Shown: positions 33,766 through 41,956 of the stretch, in pieces
Layout of the letters: every line of letters starts with the position of its first letter
How positions within the stretch are numbered: position 1 is the stretch's first letter
NCBI GenBank assembly: GCA_016874005.1
Contig: VGVQ01000018.1
Span: forward strand, 23,100 to 87,099
From: Gemmatimonadota bacterium
Lineage (GTDB): Bacteria > Gemmatimonadota > Gemmatimonadetes > Gemmatimonadales > GWC2-71-9
DNA length: 64,000 nt
Direction: 5' to 3'
Position numbers and translations under genes: made by a program
Notes under the pieces: generated by a model
The model's database searches: none
What the model was told of the DNA's origin: nothing
What the model saw: only the letters and a program-made list of their open reading frames with translations

Positions 33766-34425
33766 TTACCAGCCGGGACGCCGGTACGGCGTGAGGTACT
33801 CGGGACGCCGGAGGCCGGGGTCGAGCCCCGGCGCCTCGACCGGGTCGAGCGCCACGGTCCGCAGCGGTACCACTCCAGCCCAGACCGGTAGGCCCAGGTC
33901 CGCTTCGTCGTCGATCGGCGGCCCCGAGCGGACCTTGGCCGACACCTCCTCCATCGGCACCGCGATGACCCTGGTGACCTTCGATTCGGTTTCGTTGGGC
34001 TGACGGGCATCGGCCCAGCGCCCTGGAGCCACCTGGTCCACCAACGCCTCGAGGGACCTCGCCTTTTCGACCGGATCCGTCACCTCGCGCGGCCGGCCCA
34101 ACACCACGACCGATCGATAGTTCGCCGAGTGATTGTAGTGGGATCGCGCCATGACCAGTCCGTCGAGCAGCGTCACGGTGACGCAGACCGGAGCCCCCTC
34201 CGCCAAGGCATCGAGCATCCGGTTTGCCAAGGCGCCGTGGAAGTAGATGGTATCGTCGATCCGGGCGTACAGCGTCGGGATCACGAAGGGCTGCCCCTGC
34301 CACAGATAGCCAACGTGGGCGACCAGCCCTTCGGCGAGAATGGCATCGACCGTATCGCGGTCGTACCGGCCCCGTTCGCCATGACGTTTGACCGTGACGC
34401 GCGCCGTCTTCTTCCGCGGTTCCAT
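33766..34425 (-). CDS. Pyridoxamine 5'-phosphate oxidase-like flavin protein (PF12900 type)
   Basis: 219 residues with the FMN-binding split-barrel pattern: ILAEGLVAHVGYLWQGQPFVIPTLYARIDDTIYFHGA, then APVCVTVTLLDGLVMARSHYNHSANYRSVVVLGRPREV. The C-terminal block VTRVIAVPMEEVSAKVRSGPP with DDEADLGLPVWAGVVPL is characteristic of the NimA-like group. It probably binds FMN or F420/heme; the substrate is unknown. It follows the NlpC/P60 gene by 9 bases and is convergent with the secreted His-rich gene. Confidence 0.8.
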   Translation of the reverse strand: MEPRKKTARVTVKRHGERGRYDRDTVDAILAEGLVAHVGYLWQGQPFVIPTLYARIDDTIYFHGALANRMLDALAEGAPVCVTVTLLDGLVMARSHYNHSANYRSVVVLGRPREVTDPVEKARSLEALVDQVAPGRWADARQPNETESKVTRVIAVPMEEVSAKVRSGPPIDDEADLGLPVWAGVVPLRTVALDPVEAPGLDPGLRRPEYLTPYRRPGW

Positions 34426-34434
34426 GATTCGTCC

Positions 34435-35391
34435 CTATTCGAGGATGCGCCGACTGCCGAGCCAGCGAGCGTGCCACCACCGTCCCCGCGGGTCGGCGGG
34501 ATCGAGTCGGCTTCGTTGCACTCCGCCCGAGGCACTGTGAATGAACTCCCCTTCACCGAGGTACAGCCCGACGTGGGACGCCGGCCCACCTGGCCGCGCC
34601 GCGAAGACCAGAATGTCGCCAGGGGCGAGGTCGGCCGGGTCGCGACCGCGAGCCGAGCCGAACGCCGCTTGCCCGCCGCTGGTCCGGGGGAGGTCCACGC
34701 CGATCGACCGATAGGCGAAGTGGATCAACCCGGAGCAGTCGAAGCCATTGGCGTCCGATCCGCCCCACCGATAGGGCGCCCCCATGGCCAGAACGGCCTG
34801 GTCGACCACGGCAGCTTGCCTGGAGGTCCAGCCCACGGTCGCGAGCCGCGGTCGGGGCTCCGGCGGCGACGGGTCGTCGGCCTGATCGCCGAGCCTCGAC
34901 GTCGAGCGGGCCGGCGACCGGCGACCTAACGGCAGCTCCAGACGAAGGCCCAGCGACACCCCGCCAGCCGAGGCTCTCGAGAGCGCCTGGTAGCGGCCCT
35001 CGACGGCGACCCCGATCGGTCCGAGCCGGCCTAACGTGACGCCTCCCCCAGCCGACCAGGCATGCCAAAGCCCCAGCCCGAATCGATTGGCCAGGTCGAC
35101 GAAGCCTCCGCTGACACCGGCCACGAGGTAGGGGTGCCGACTCCCAGTCCCCAATGCCACTCGACCCTCGACCCCGACACCGGCGAGAACCGCTCGGTCG
35201 GACCTCGGCCCTTGAAACGCGAGATGGCCCGACGGGGCGAACTCCACCGGGCCCAACGCTCGGGTACCCAACGTCAAGCGGTAGTCGAAGACCGGTTCGG
35301 TGGTGAGCCCCCGAGCCGCCGTCACGCTCACGGCCTGACCCAAGCAGGGCACCGGAAGAACCGTGGCCGCCGCGACGAGCGCCGCCCTCAT
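34435..35391 (-). CDS. NlpC/P60 (C40) peptidase with N-terminal beta-barrel-like domain
   Basis: 318 residues from the ATG at 35391, which overlaps the upstream lipoprotein stop (ATGA). A signal peptide (AALVAAATVLPVPCLGQA) is followed by about 140 residues of alternating Gly/aromatic strands with outer-membrane-barrel character. A Pro/Ser/Arg-rich linker then leads to a C40 domain: YRWGGSDANGFDCSGLIHFAYRSIGVDLPR (catalytic Cys), ASHVGLYLGEGEFIHS (His). Likely cuts peptidoglycan stem peptides. Two TTA codons here both sit in GTTAGG words. Confidence 0.8.
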   Translation of the reverse strand: MRAALVAAATVLPVPCLGQAVSVTAARGLTTEPVFDYRLTLGTRALGPVEFAPSGHLAFQGPRSDRAVLAGVGVEGRVALGTGSRHPYLVAGVSGGFVDLANRFGLGLWHAWSAGGGVTLGRLGPIGVAVEGRYQALSRASAGGVSLGLRLELPLGRRSPARSTSRLGDQADDPSPPEPRPRLATVGWTSRQAAVVDQAVLAMGAPYRWGGSDANGFDCSGLIHFAYRSIGVDLPRTSGGQAAFGSARGRDPADLAPGDILVFAARPGGPASHVGLYLGEGEFIHSASGGVQRSRLDPADPRGRWWHARWLGSRRILE

Positions 35392-35792
35392 TGACCCCGG
35401 AGCGGTGTCGGCCGGCCGGTGGCGACCTCGACGCGGTAGCGGGCCATTGGGGCGCAGTTCTTCCATAGCTCGGCCACCAGGGAGGCGGCATCGAGACGTT
35501 CGGGTGCTCGGCCGGTGTAGAGTAGCGGCACCAGAACCGACCCGCGCGGCGAGGTGATCTTCACGGTTCGCTCGTGGCAGGGTCGGCCCGCCGAATCCCG
35601 CGCGTCTCGCCCCACCGACAGCCAGATCTGCACGCTGTCCTCGAGTGTCAACACCAGTGAATCAGCCGGCGCGAGGGACCCCGTCGAAACTCCCGCCGGC
35701 GGCCGGGATTCGGCCGGGCGGCCGCAAGCAGCCACGACACCGACGGCGATCCAGCCGAACCGTTCAGTCGACCGCAGCAGTGGGCGTCCCAT
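35388..35792 (-). CDS. Small lipoprotein of unknown function
   Basis: 134 residues from the ATG at 35792. The N-terminus GRPLLRSTERFGWIAVGVVAACG has a basic start, a hydrophobic core and a VAAC lipobox. The mature part has DSLVLTLEDSVQIWLSVG, then RTVKITSPRGSVLVPLLYTGRAPERLDAASLVAELW and a Cys after it. No family recognised. It overlaps the small membrane protein upstream by 29 bases and the NlpC/P60 gene downstream by 4, so the three are coupled and may act together at the envelope. Confidence 0.6.
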   Translation of the reverse strand: MGRPLLRSTERFGWIAVGVVAACGRPAESRPPAGVSTGSLAPADSLVLTLEDSVQIWLSVGRDARDSAGRPCHERTVKITSPRGSVLVPLLYTGRAPERLDAASLVAELWKNCAPMARYRVEVATGRPTPLRGQ

Positions 35793-36036
35793 CGGCTTCG
35801 ACCTCGAGTGTCTCACGCAGCTGCGGCGATCGGCGCAACAACTTGAGCCAGCCCACCAGCCCCAGCGCCCCGGCGATGGCACCGCCAGCGACGGTGACGA
35901 TCAGTTGGCTGCGAGCCAGTCCCATCCCTGATGCCGCTCGGGCGGCCACCACCGCCCCCAGAAACGAAGCTGCCCACGCCACCAGCGGCGTGAGCAGCCA
36001 ACCGAAGAACCGCATCAGACCGCGGACGACCCTCAT
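35764..36036 (-). CDS. Small two-helix membrane protein
   Basis: 90 residues with two membrane segments (about 10-32 and 43-63), a short basic loop ARAASGMGLAR between them, and an acidic C-terminal tail (LRETLEVEADGTPTAAVD). No family assigned. It ends inside the lipoprotein gene (29-base overlap) and starts 18 bases after the larger membrane protein gene. Confidence 0.55.
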   Translation of the reverse strand: MRVVRGLMRFFGWLLTPLVAWAASFLGAVVAARAASGMGLARSQLIVTVAGGAIAGALGLVGWLKLLRRSPQLRETLEVEADGTPTAAVD

Positions 36037-36054
36037 GTCATCGCCGCGATCGGA

Positions 36055-36681
36055 TCAGCTCCGACGAACGCCCGCGGCGGTCACCACGGCCATCACCGCC
36101 ACGGCGGGGAGGACACTCACACCGAAGGTCCCCAGTCCGAAGCTCGCTCCGGGAAAGCCCGCCACCTTCGCCACCGCCATGATCGCCGCGGCACCGATCA
36201 GGGTGCCGATCACCAGGCCCCCCGGATTGGAGTGGCCCGACTTGGCGGTTTGATTGGCGAGGACCCAGGCGCCCATCCAGGGGAGAAACGTCCCGACCAT
36301 CCACCACACCGGGTGGTACCACCAGTTGCTTCCACCGCCGATCTCGAGCCACCGGTTCGAATAGATCCCGAGGGGCTGAAACACGGCCACGTCGACCACC
36401 AGGAAGACCGCGGCCGCTCCGAGCCCGATACCCGCCGCACCGGCGATGCCTTCGATCGAGCGGGCATTGGTCCAGATCCCGGGCAGCGCGATCGTGGCCG
36501 CGACGCCCACCACGAGGATCAGCGCCAGCACGGCCAGTTCCAGCGGCCCGGCCAGGAACTTCGAAGCGATGGCGTATCCGCCAACCAGTGCGGACTGGAG
36601 CAGGCCCAACTGAACGGAAGCCCTGAGCAAGTGGCGCAAGTCGGTCTGGTCGGCGGTCGCTGCGGCCGCAACGGAGGTCAT
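36055..36681 (-). CDS. Polytopic membrane protein of unknown function
   Basis: 208 residues with about six hydrophobic segments. Distinct features are a Trp/Gly-rich loop (EIGGGSNWWYHPVWWMVG) and NQTAKSGHSNPGG before the last helices. It looks like an integral membrane protein of the inner membrane but matches no transporter signature I know. It starts 42 bases after birA and precedes the small membrane protein, so it may form a unit with 35764 and 35388. Confidence 0.55.
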   Translation of the reverse strand: MTSVAAAATADQTDLRHLLRASVQLGLLQSALVGGYAIASKFLAGPLELAVLALILVVGVAATIALPGIWTNARSIEGIAGAAGIGLGAAAVFLVVDVAVFQPLGIYSNRWLEIGGGSNWWYHPVWWMVGTFLPWMGAWVLANQTAKSGHSNPGGLVIGTLIGAAAIMAVAKVAGFPGASFGLGTFGVSVLPAVAVMAVVTAAGVRRS

Positions 36682-36723
36682 GGCTGCTCCAACAATGAGG
36701 GATTGCCACCAATGCCCTGCAAT

Positions 36724-37443
36724 CTACGAGGGAGGCCCGGGCCCGGCCAAGTCCGTCCAGCCAATGGGGTTCCGCGTCGCGATCAAGGCTCCCGGTGCCT
36801 CCTCGACGAGCAAGCGACCTTCCTGGTCGATTCCTCGGCACCATCCCGCGGCGGGGCGGTCCAGAATCCGCCCGAGGAGCCAGTCGCGCTTCGCGAACCG
36901 ATTCAACTCAAGTTCGTCCAGCACAGCGCTCGGGCGCTCCGCCGCGGCCACGATGGCCCGAGCGACGATGGGCGCCAACGCCGCCAGGGCAACCCGTCGC
37001 TCGGGATCGAGCGCGGCCGCCCCATCGGGGACCCGGTTGTGAACGTTGAGGCCGACGCCCACGACGGCCCAATCGAGATCGTCGCCACGCCAGCGGGCTT
37101 CGACCAGGATGCCACCGGCCTTCCGGTCCGCGACGATGAGGTCGTTGGGCCACTTGACCATGATCTGCGGCAATCGCGGCACGGTGGCGAGCGATTCCGC
37201 GATCGCGAGGCCGGCCCGCACGCTCAAGAGGGGTACCGCGGCGGCCGCCGGCCTCACGACGACGCTCAGCCAGAGGCCACCGGCGGCCGACTCCCACGAT
37301 CGACCTCGACTGCCCCGCCCGCCAGTCTGTTCAGCGGCGATGAAAACGGTCCCGGTCGGGGCGCCTTTTTCGGCGGCCTGGTGAGCCAAGTCTTGGGTCG
37401 AGTCGACCCGGCCGACCTGGCAGATCTTCAGCGCCCGAGCCAA
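36724..37443 (-). CDS. birA: Biotin-[acetyl-CoA-carboxylase] ligase
   Basis: Attaches biotin to carboxylases. 239 residues from TTG 37443, with only the catalytic and C-terminal domains (no DNA-binding HTH). Signature GRVDSTQDLA, then EQTGGRGSRGRSW (biotinyl-AMP loop), LSVVVRP, KWPNDLIVADRKAGGILVEARW and GVGLNVHN. The start is uncertain: a CTG at 37431 overlaps the uppP stop as CTGA, like truB, but lacks a clear Shine-Dalgarno. Group I BirA proteins of this kind do not repress transcription. Confidence 0.9.
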   Translation of the reverse strand: MARALKICQVGRVDSTQDLAHQAAEKGAPTGTVFIAAEQTGGRGSRGRSWESAAGGLWLSVVVRPAAAAVPLLSVRAGLAIAESLATVPRLPQIMVKWPNDLIVADRKAGGILVEARWRGDDLDWAVVGVGLNVHNRVPDGAAALDPERRVALAALAPIVARAIVAAAERPSAVLDELELNRFAKRDWLLGRILDRPAAGWCRGIDQEGRLLVEEAPGALIATRNPIGWTDLAGPGPPS

Positions 37444-38225
37444 CCGAACCAGACCAGACAAAACACCCCGACCGCCGCGCAGTAGGGCGCGAAGAGGTGG
37501 AACCGGCTGCTCCGCAGCAACGCGACGAGGAAACGAATCGCCACGATTCCGGAAATCAGGGCGGCCAGGAATGCCGCGATCAAGCCAGGAGCGAACGGGT
37601 CGACCCCGGGCGGGATATTGCCGAGTTCCATCACCCCGCTGCCCCCGATCACGATGATCGACATCAAGAACGAGAACTCCGCCGCGGCGATGGGTGAGAC
37701 GCCGGTCCACAGGGCCGGCACGATCGTGGCGCCCGAGCGGGAGATGGCCGGCACGATCGCCAGGGCCTGTCCGAAACCGATGATCAGGCTCCGCCCCCAG
37801 GTAATCGGGGCCGGGGGCGCGGCGCGTCTGATGGCCCAGCGGGCGCTCCAGAGGAGGGCCGCGGTGAAGAGAAACTGCCAACCTAACGCCACCAGCGAGT
37901 GAAAGGTGCGCTCGAAGTAATCGCGGAAGAACGCCCCCGCGAGTGCCGCGGGGACGGAGGCGACCACGAGCAAGCCGAGGTATCGCCAGGCCTCGGGTCG
38001 GCCCCGCAACACGCCCACGGCCAGCTCGGCGATTCGGCTCCGATACGCCACCAGCACGGACAGCAGGGTGGCCAAGTGGACCACGATCTCGAAGAATAGC
38101 CCCGCCGGCTGGAAGCCGACGAACCGCTCCGCCAGGACGAGATGGCCGGAACTCGAGATAGGAAGGAATTCGGTGAGCCCCTGCACCAGCCCCAGCACGA
38201 CACCCTGCCAGACATCGAGGTTCAT
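37428..38225 (-). CDS. uppP: Undecaprenyl-diphosphatase (bacitracin resistance protein)
   Basis: Recycles undecaprenyl pyrophosphate to the monophosphate carrier of wall and O-antigen synthesis. 265 residues, eight membrane segments. The start NLDVWQGVVLGLVQGLTEFLPISSSGHLVL holds the catalytic E-x-x-x-S motif, and PAISRSGATI gives the second P-loop-like site. Val-Ala-Leu-Gly uses TTA in a CGTTAGG word. It overlaps bshA by 4 bases (ATGA) at its start and birA at its end. Confidence 0.96.
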   Translation of the reverse strand: MNLDVWQGVVLGLVQGLTEFLPISSSGHLVLAERFVGFQPAGLFFEIVVHLATLLSVLVAYRSRIAELAVGVLRGRPEAWRYLGLLVVASVPAALAGAFFRDYFERTFHSLVALGWQFLFTAALLWSARWAIRRAAPPAPITWGRSLIIGFGQALAIVPAISRSGATIVPALWTGVSPIAAAEFSFLMSIIVIGGSGVMELGNIPPGVDPFAPGLIAAFLAALISGIVAIRFLVALLRSSRFHLFAPYCAAVGVFCLVWFGWLGR

Positions 38226-39346
38226 CCCCGAGCCTCGGCGTACAAGGCCTCATACTGGGGCACGACCCGTTCCGTCGAGAAATCGGCGGCCCGATCGACT
38301 GCCGCTCGGCGCATCGCCTGAAACAGCTCCGGGTCGCGGAGCACGTCGACCGCTCGGCGCCCCATCGCTTCGACGGAACCGGGTGGCTCGAGCAGGCCCG
38401 ACACGCCGTCCTCGACGACCTCGGTCAACCCTCCGGTTCGGCTCCCAACCACCGGGGCGCCACACGCCATCGCTTCGAGCGCCGCCAAGCCGAAGGACTC
38501 GGTCTGCGACGGCAACAGGAACAAATCGGTGGCCCGAAGCAAGGTGACGACATTGCCAAGCTTCCCGAAGAACCGGACGTCGCCGTCGACCTTGAGATCG
38601 CGGGCTTCTCGCTCGGCGTCGTCACGCTCCGGGCCGTCGCCAATCATCAGGAGCGTGGCCGGCATGGCACGCCGTATCCGGGCAAAGACCCGAACGACAT
38701 CGCGAACCCGTTTGACTTCTCGGAAATTGGAAACGTGGGTCACGATCTTGTGACCTTCCGGAGCCAGCCCGTCGCGACAATCGGCCTCGCCTGGGTGGTA
38801 CTCGGCCAGATTCACGAAATTGGGGATCACGCTGATGTGGCAGTTCGAGCACCCGAAGGTCCGCACCGTTTCGTCTTTGAGAAACTGGGACACCGCCGTG
38901 ACGCGGTCGGAGCGCTCGATCGAGAATTTGGTGATGGCGTAGAAACTGGCTTCCTGACCGACCAGGGTGATATCGGTGCCATGGAGCGTCGTGATCACCG
39001 GCAGCCGCTGCCGCTCCCCGAGCATCTCGCGGGCGAGCCAGGCGGTGGTCGCATGAGGCACCGCGTAGTGAACGTGGAGCACGTCGAGCCGTTCTCGCAA
39101 CGCCACGTCGTACTGTTTGCTCGCCAGCGCCAGGCTGTACGGATAGAACTCGAACAACGGATACCGACCGGTTGAGGTGTCGACCTCGTGAAAGTAGACC
39201 CGCTCGACGTACTCGCGGAGCCGAAACGGCATCGCGTAGGTAATGAAATGGACCTCATGTCCGCGTCGGGCCAAGTCCATCCCGAGTTCGGTTGCCAACG
39301 CCCCCGATCCTCCGTAGGTCGGATAACAGGTAATCCCGATCTTCAC
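38222..39346 (-). CDS. bshA: N-acetyl-alpha-D-glucosaminyl L-malate synthase (bacillithiol pathway)
   Basis: A GT4 glycosyltransferase that joins GlcNAc to L-malate, first step to bacillithiol. 374 residues from a GTG that overlaps the miaA stop (GTGA). Family marks: KIGITCYPTYGGSGALATELG, HEVHFITYAMPFRL, FHEVDTSTGRYPLFEFYPY, LHGTDITLVG and ESFGLAALEAMACGAPVVGS. The middle motifs are specific to BshA rather than general GT4 enzymes. bshB and bshC are not in the window. The DinB-like gene at 23935 may be a user of the thiol. Confidence 0.9.
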   Translation of the reverse strand: MKIGITCYPTYGGSGALATELGMDLARRGHEVHFITYAMPFRLREYVERVYFHEVDTSTGRYPLFEFYPYSLALASKQYDVALRERLDVLHVHYAVPHATTAWLAREMLGERQRLPVITTLHGTDITLVGQEASFYAITKFSIERSDRVTAVSQFLKDETVRTFGCSNCHISVIPNFVNLAEYHPGEADCRDGLAPEGHKIVTHVSNFREVKRVRDVVRVFARIRRAMPATLLMIGDGPERDDAEREARDLKVDGDVRFFGKLGNVVTLLRATDLFLLPSQTESFGLAALEAMACGAPVVGSRTGGLTEVVEDGVSGLLEPPGSVEAMGRRAVDVLRDPELFQAMRRAAVDRAADFSTERVVPQYEALYAEARG

Positions 39347-40284
39347 TCGATGTCCTTTCGCACGGTTTCCGAACCCGACCACGCCTGTGCGATGGTCTCG
39401 GCGATGCGCTCCGGCGCTCCCGTGGCATCGAGCGTCAGAACCGGTCCCCTGAGTTGGTGACGGAACCAGGTCTCTTGCCGCTTCGCGTACTGCCGAGTGC
39501 TGATGGTGATCGCCTCGGCGACGGACGGGCGCGATCGAAGGCCCTGAAGGTACTCCACCGCTTCGCGGATTCCGACCCCGTCGAGGCCGGGCGCGCCCGG
39601 TGCCAGGCCGTCGGCGATCACGGCGGCCGCCTCCTCGATGATCCCACGCCGGACCATCTCGGCCGCCCGCACCGCGATCCGCCGATGGAGAACCGGTCGG
39701 GGCACGGTGAGCACCACGTACCACGGGTCGATCGCCCCGACCGTCCTGGCATGATCTTGCCAGTAGCTGAGCGGCCGGCCCGACAGCAGGGCGACTTCGA
39801 TCGCGCGGATGGCTCGTTGTCGGCCCCCGCCACCGAAGCGGCTGTCCAGGCGCGACGCCCACCGTACCAGCGAGTTGGTGCCCAGCCCCTCGACGAAACG
39901 CTGTACCTGGTCTCGTCGATCAGGGTCGAGCGGTGGCTCCACGAACAACCCGTCCGCCAGGGCCCGGACGTACAGCCCGGTGCCGCCAACGACCAGGGGC
40001 GTCTTTCCGGCGGCCCGGATCCGATCGATCCATCCCGGCGCGTCTTTGGCAAACCGCCCCGCGCCGTACCGCTGGCCGGGCGCGATCAGGTCCACCCCAT
40101 GATGCGGCACCCGGCGCAGCTCTCGAACCGTCGGCTTGGCGGTCCCGACGTCCAGCCGGCGGTAGATCTGCCGCGAGTCGGCCGAGACGACCTCGAGCGG
40201 AAGCAATTCGGCGAGGGCGAGCGCCACGGCGGTCTTGCCCACCGCCGTCGGACCGACCAACACCGGTACCCTAACGGCGGCCAA
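39343..40284 (-). CDS. miaA: tRNA dimethylallyltransferase
   Basis: Adds dimethylallyl to A37 of tRNAs that read U-starting codons, including tRNA-Ser. 313 residues from a TTG at 40284; a GTG seven codons later (40263) is equally possible. P-loop GPTAVGKTAVAL, then SADSRQIYRRLDVGTAKPT, LVVGGTGLYVRAL and RQRAIRAIEVAL, with a C-terminal block around QYAKRQETWFRHQ. It overlaps mutL by 14 bases, the common mutL-miaA order. Confidence 0.95.
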   Translation of the reverse strand: MAAVRVPVLVGPTAVGKTAVALALAELLPLEVVSADSRQIYRRLDVGTAKPTVRELRRVPHHGVDLIAPGQRYGAGRFAKDAPGWIDRIRAAGKTPLVVGGTGLYVRALADGLFVEPPLDPDRRDQVQRFVEGLGTNSLVRWASRLDSRFGGGGRQRAIRAIEVALLSGRPLSYWQDHARTVGAIDPWYVVLTVPRPVLHRRIAVRAAEMVRRGIIEEAAAVIADGLAPGAPGLDGVGIREAVEYLQGLRSRPSVAEAITISTRQYAKRQETWFRHQLRGPVLTLDATGAPERIAETIAQAWSGSETVRKDIE

Positions 40285-41956
40285 AGCGGCGTTCCAATTC
40301 GTCGCGGCTCACCGTGACGATCGTCGATCGGCCGTGCACGTCGTGCGGGGCCAGTCGCGTCGCGAAGAGGTCCGTCAACAGCCGGCGCATCTCGGGTTCG
40401 GACAGGCTCGTCCCCGCCTTGACGGCGGCTCGACAGGCGTACGTCGCCGCGAACCGCTCCAGTCGATTAGCCCACCCGCCGAACCGGCCCCTCGCCAGGT
40501 CGGCGATCATCTCGCGAAAACAGGCCGTGGCGTCGAACCTCGGATGCGGCGTCGGCACCGCCTGCAGCACGACGCTCCGCCCGCCGAACGCTTCAACTTC
40601 GAACCCTACCCTCGCAAGCTCGCCTCGAAACGTCTCGACGGCATCGAGCTCCTCGTCGACCAGGTCGACCGTGATCGGCAGCAGCAGCCGCTGACTGGCC
40701 ACCTCACCGCTTTCGAAGCCCTCCATCGTCCGTTCGTAGAGAACCCGTTCGTGGGCGGAGTGCTGGTCGACGAAGGTGACCCCGTCGGGCCCGTCGTAGA
40801 CCAGATAGGTAGCCTGGAGCTGCAGCACGGGAGCGCCGAATGTCTGGCCGGGTGCTTCGGGCGGCTCACCCTCGATGCCGGCCCAGAGCGATGCTGCCTC
40901 GGCATCGATTGGGACCGGTGAGGCGTTGGGATCGCCGACTCGCGATTGAATCAAGGGAGCCGCCGACTCGAGCTTGCCCAGCGCATGACGGACCGACTCC
41001 TCCACCGCCCGTTCGACCGCCGCCCGCTCCCGGAACCGCACTTCGAGTTTCGCGGGATGGACGTTGACGTCGACCTCTCCGGGCGCCACCTCGACTCGGA
41101 GCATCAGGCTGGGACGGTCGCCCGGCGCGATGGCGGATCGGTACCCTGCTTCAGCCGCGCGGATCAGGAACGGGTCGCGAAACGGTCTCCCGTTGACGAA
41201 CAGCTGGGTCCGGCGGCCGGTCGGCCTGGCGTCGGCCGGGCGCTGGATCAACCCGCTCACTCGAACGCTTCCAACCGCGTATTCCACCGGGACGAGGGTC
41301 GCGACGACGTCAGCACCCCAGACCGCGGCCAGCCGATCCTGCGCCGTTTGGCCCGGGGGAACCGCCAGACGGCCGTGGCCATCGGAGCGGAACTCGAACC
41401 CGACCTCCGGGTGCGACAAGGCCAGCACGCCAACCGCCTCCCAGGCCGCTCGGGTTTCGCTCGAGGTCGACCGGAGGAACTTCCGTCGCGCCGGGGTATT
41501 GAAGAAGAGTCCTCGGACGGTCACCGAGGTTCCTGCTTGGCGGACGGCGGTTCCCACCCGGTCGATTCGGCCGCCGGTCACCGCGATTTCGGTTGCCTCA
41601 CCCCCGGGTTCCGCGGTCACCATCAGGAACCGCGACACCGACGCGATCGCCGGGAGTGCCTCCCCCCGGAAGCCGAACGTCGCCACACCGACCAGGTCGC
41701 CGGCCGAGGCGATCTTGCTGGTGGCGTGGCGGTCCAGGGCGAGGATGGCGTCCTCGCGATTCATGCCCGATCCGTCATCGCTCACCACGATGACCGTCTT
41801 CCCGCCGTCTTCGATCTCGACCCGAATGTGCCCAGCTCCGGCATCGATCGCGTTCTCGGTCAACTCCTTGACGACGGACGCCGGCCGATCGACGACTTCG
41901 CCGGCCGCGATTTGGTTCGCGACCGCGTCCGGGAGGATCGCCACCCGGCGTTTCAC
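40271..41956 (-). CDS. mutL: DNA mismatch repair protein MutL
   Basis: Couples MutS mismatch recognition to strand removal. 561 residues, GTG start overlapping the upstream stop (GTGA). The GHKL ATPase has LPDAVANQIAAGEVVDRPASVVKELTENAIDAG, SDDGSGM and RHATSKI; the transducer domain has NVHPAKLEVRF. The C-terminal domain carries DQHSAHERVLYE near residue 395, a form of the DQHA(X)2E(X)4E metal-binding endonuclease motif, so it may nick DNA itself. The usual CPHGRP block reads APHDVHGRS. The TAG stop is part of a CGTTAGG word. Confidence 0.95.
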   Translation of the reverse strand: MKRRVAILPDAVANQIAAGEVVDRPASVVKELTENAIDAGAGHIRVEIEDGGKTVIVVSDDGSGMNREDAILALDRHATSKIASAGDLVGVATFGFRGEALPAIASVSRFLMVTAEPGGEATEIAVTGGRIDRVGTAVRQAGTSVTVRGLFFNTPARRKFLRSTSSETRAAWEAVGVLALSHPEVGFEFRSDGHGRLAVPPGQTAQDRLAAVWGADVVATLVPVEYAVGSVRVSGLIQRPADARPTGRRTQLFVNGRPFRDPFLIRAAEAGYRSAIAPGDRPSLMLRVEVAPGEVDVNVHPAKLEVRFRERAAVERAVEESVRHALGKLESAAPLIQSRVGDPNASPVPIDAEAASLWAGIEGEPPEAPGQTFGAPVLQLQATYLVYDGPDGVTFVDQHSAHERVLYERTMEGFESGEVASQRLLLPITVDLVDEELDAVETFRGELARVGFEVEAFGGRSVVLQAVPTPHPRFDATACFREMIADLARGRFGGWANRLERFAATYACRAAVKAGTSLSEPEMRRLLTDLFATRLAPHDVHGRSTIVTVSRDELERRFGRR

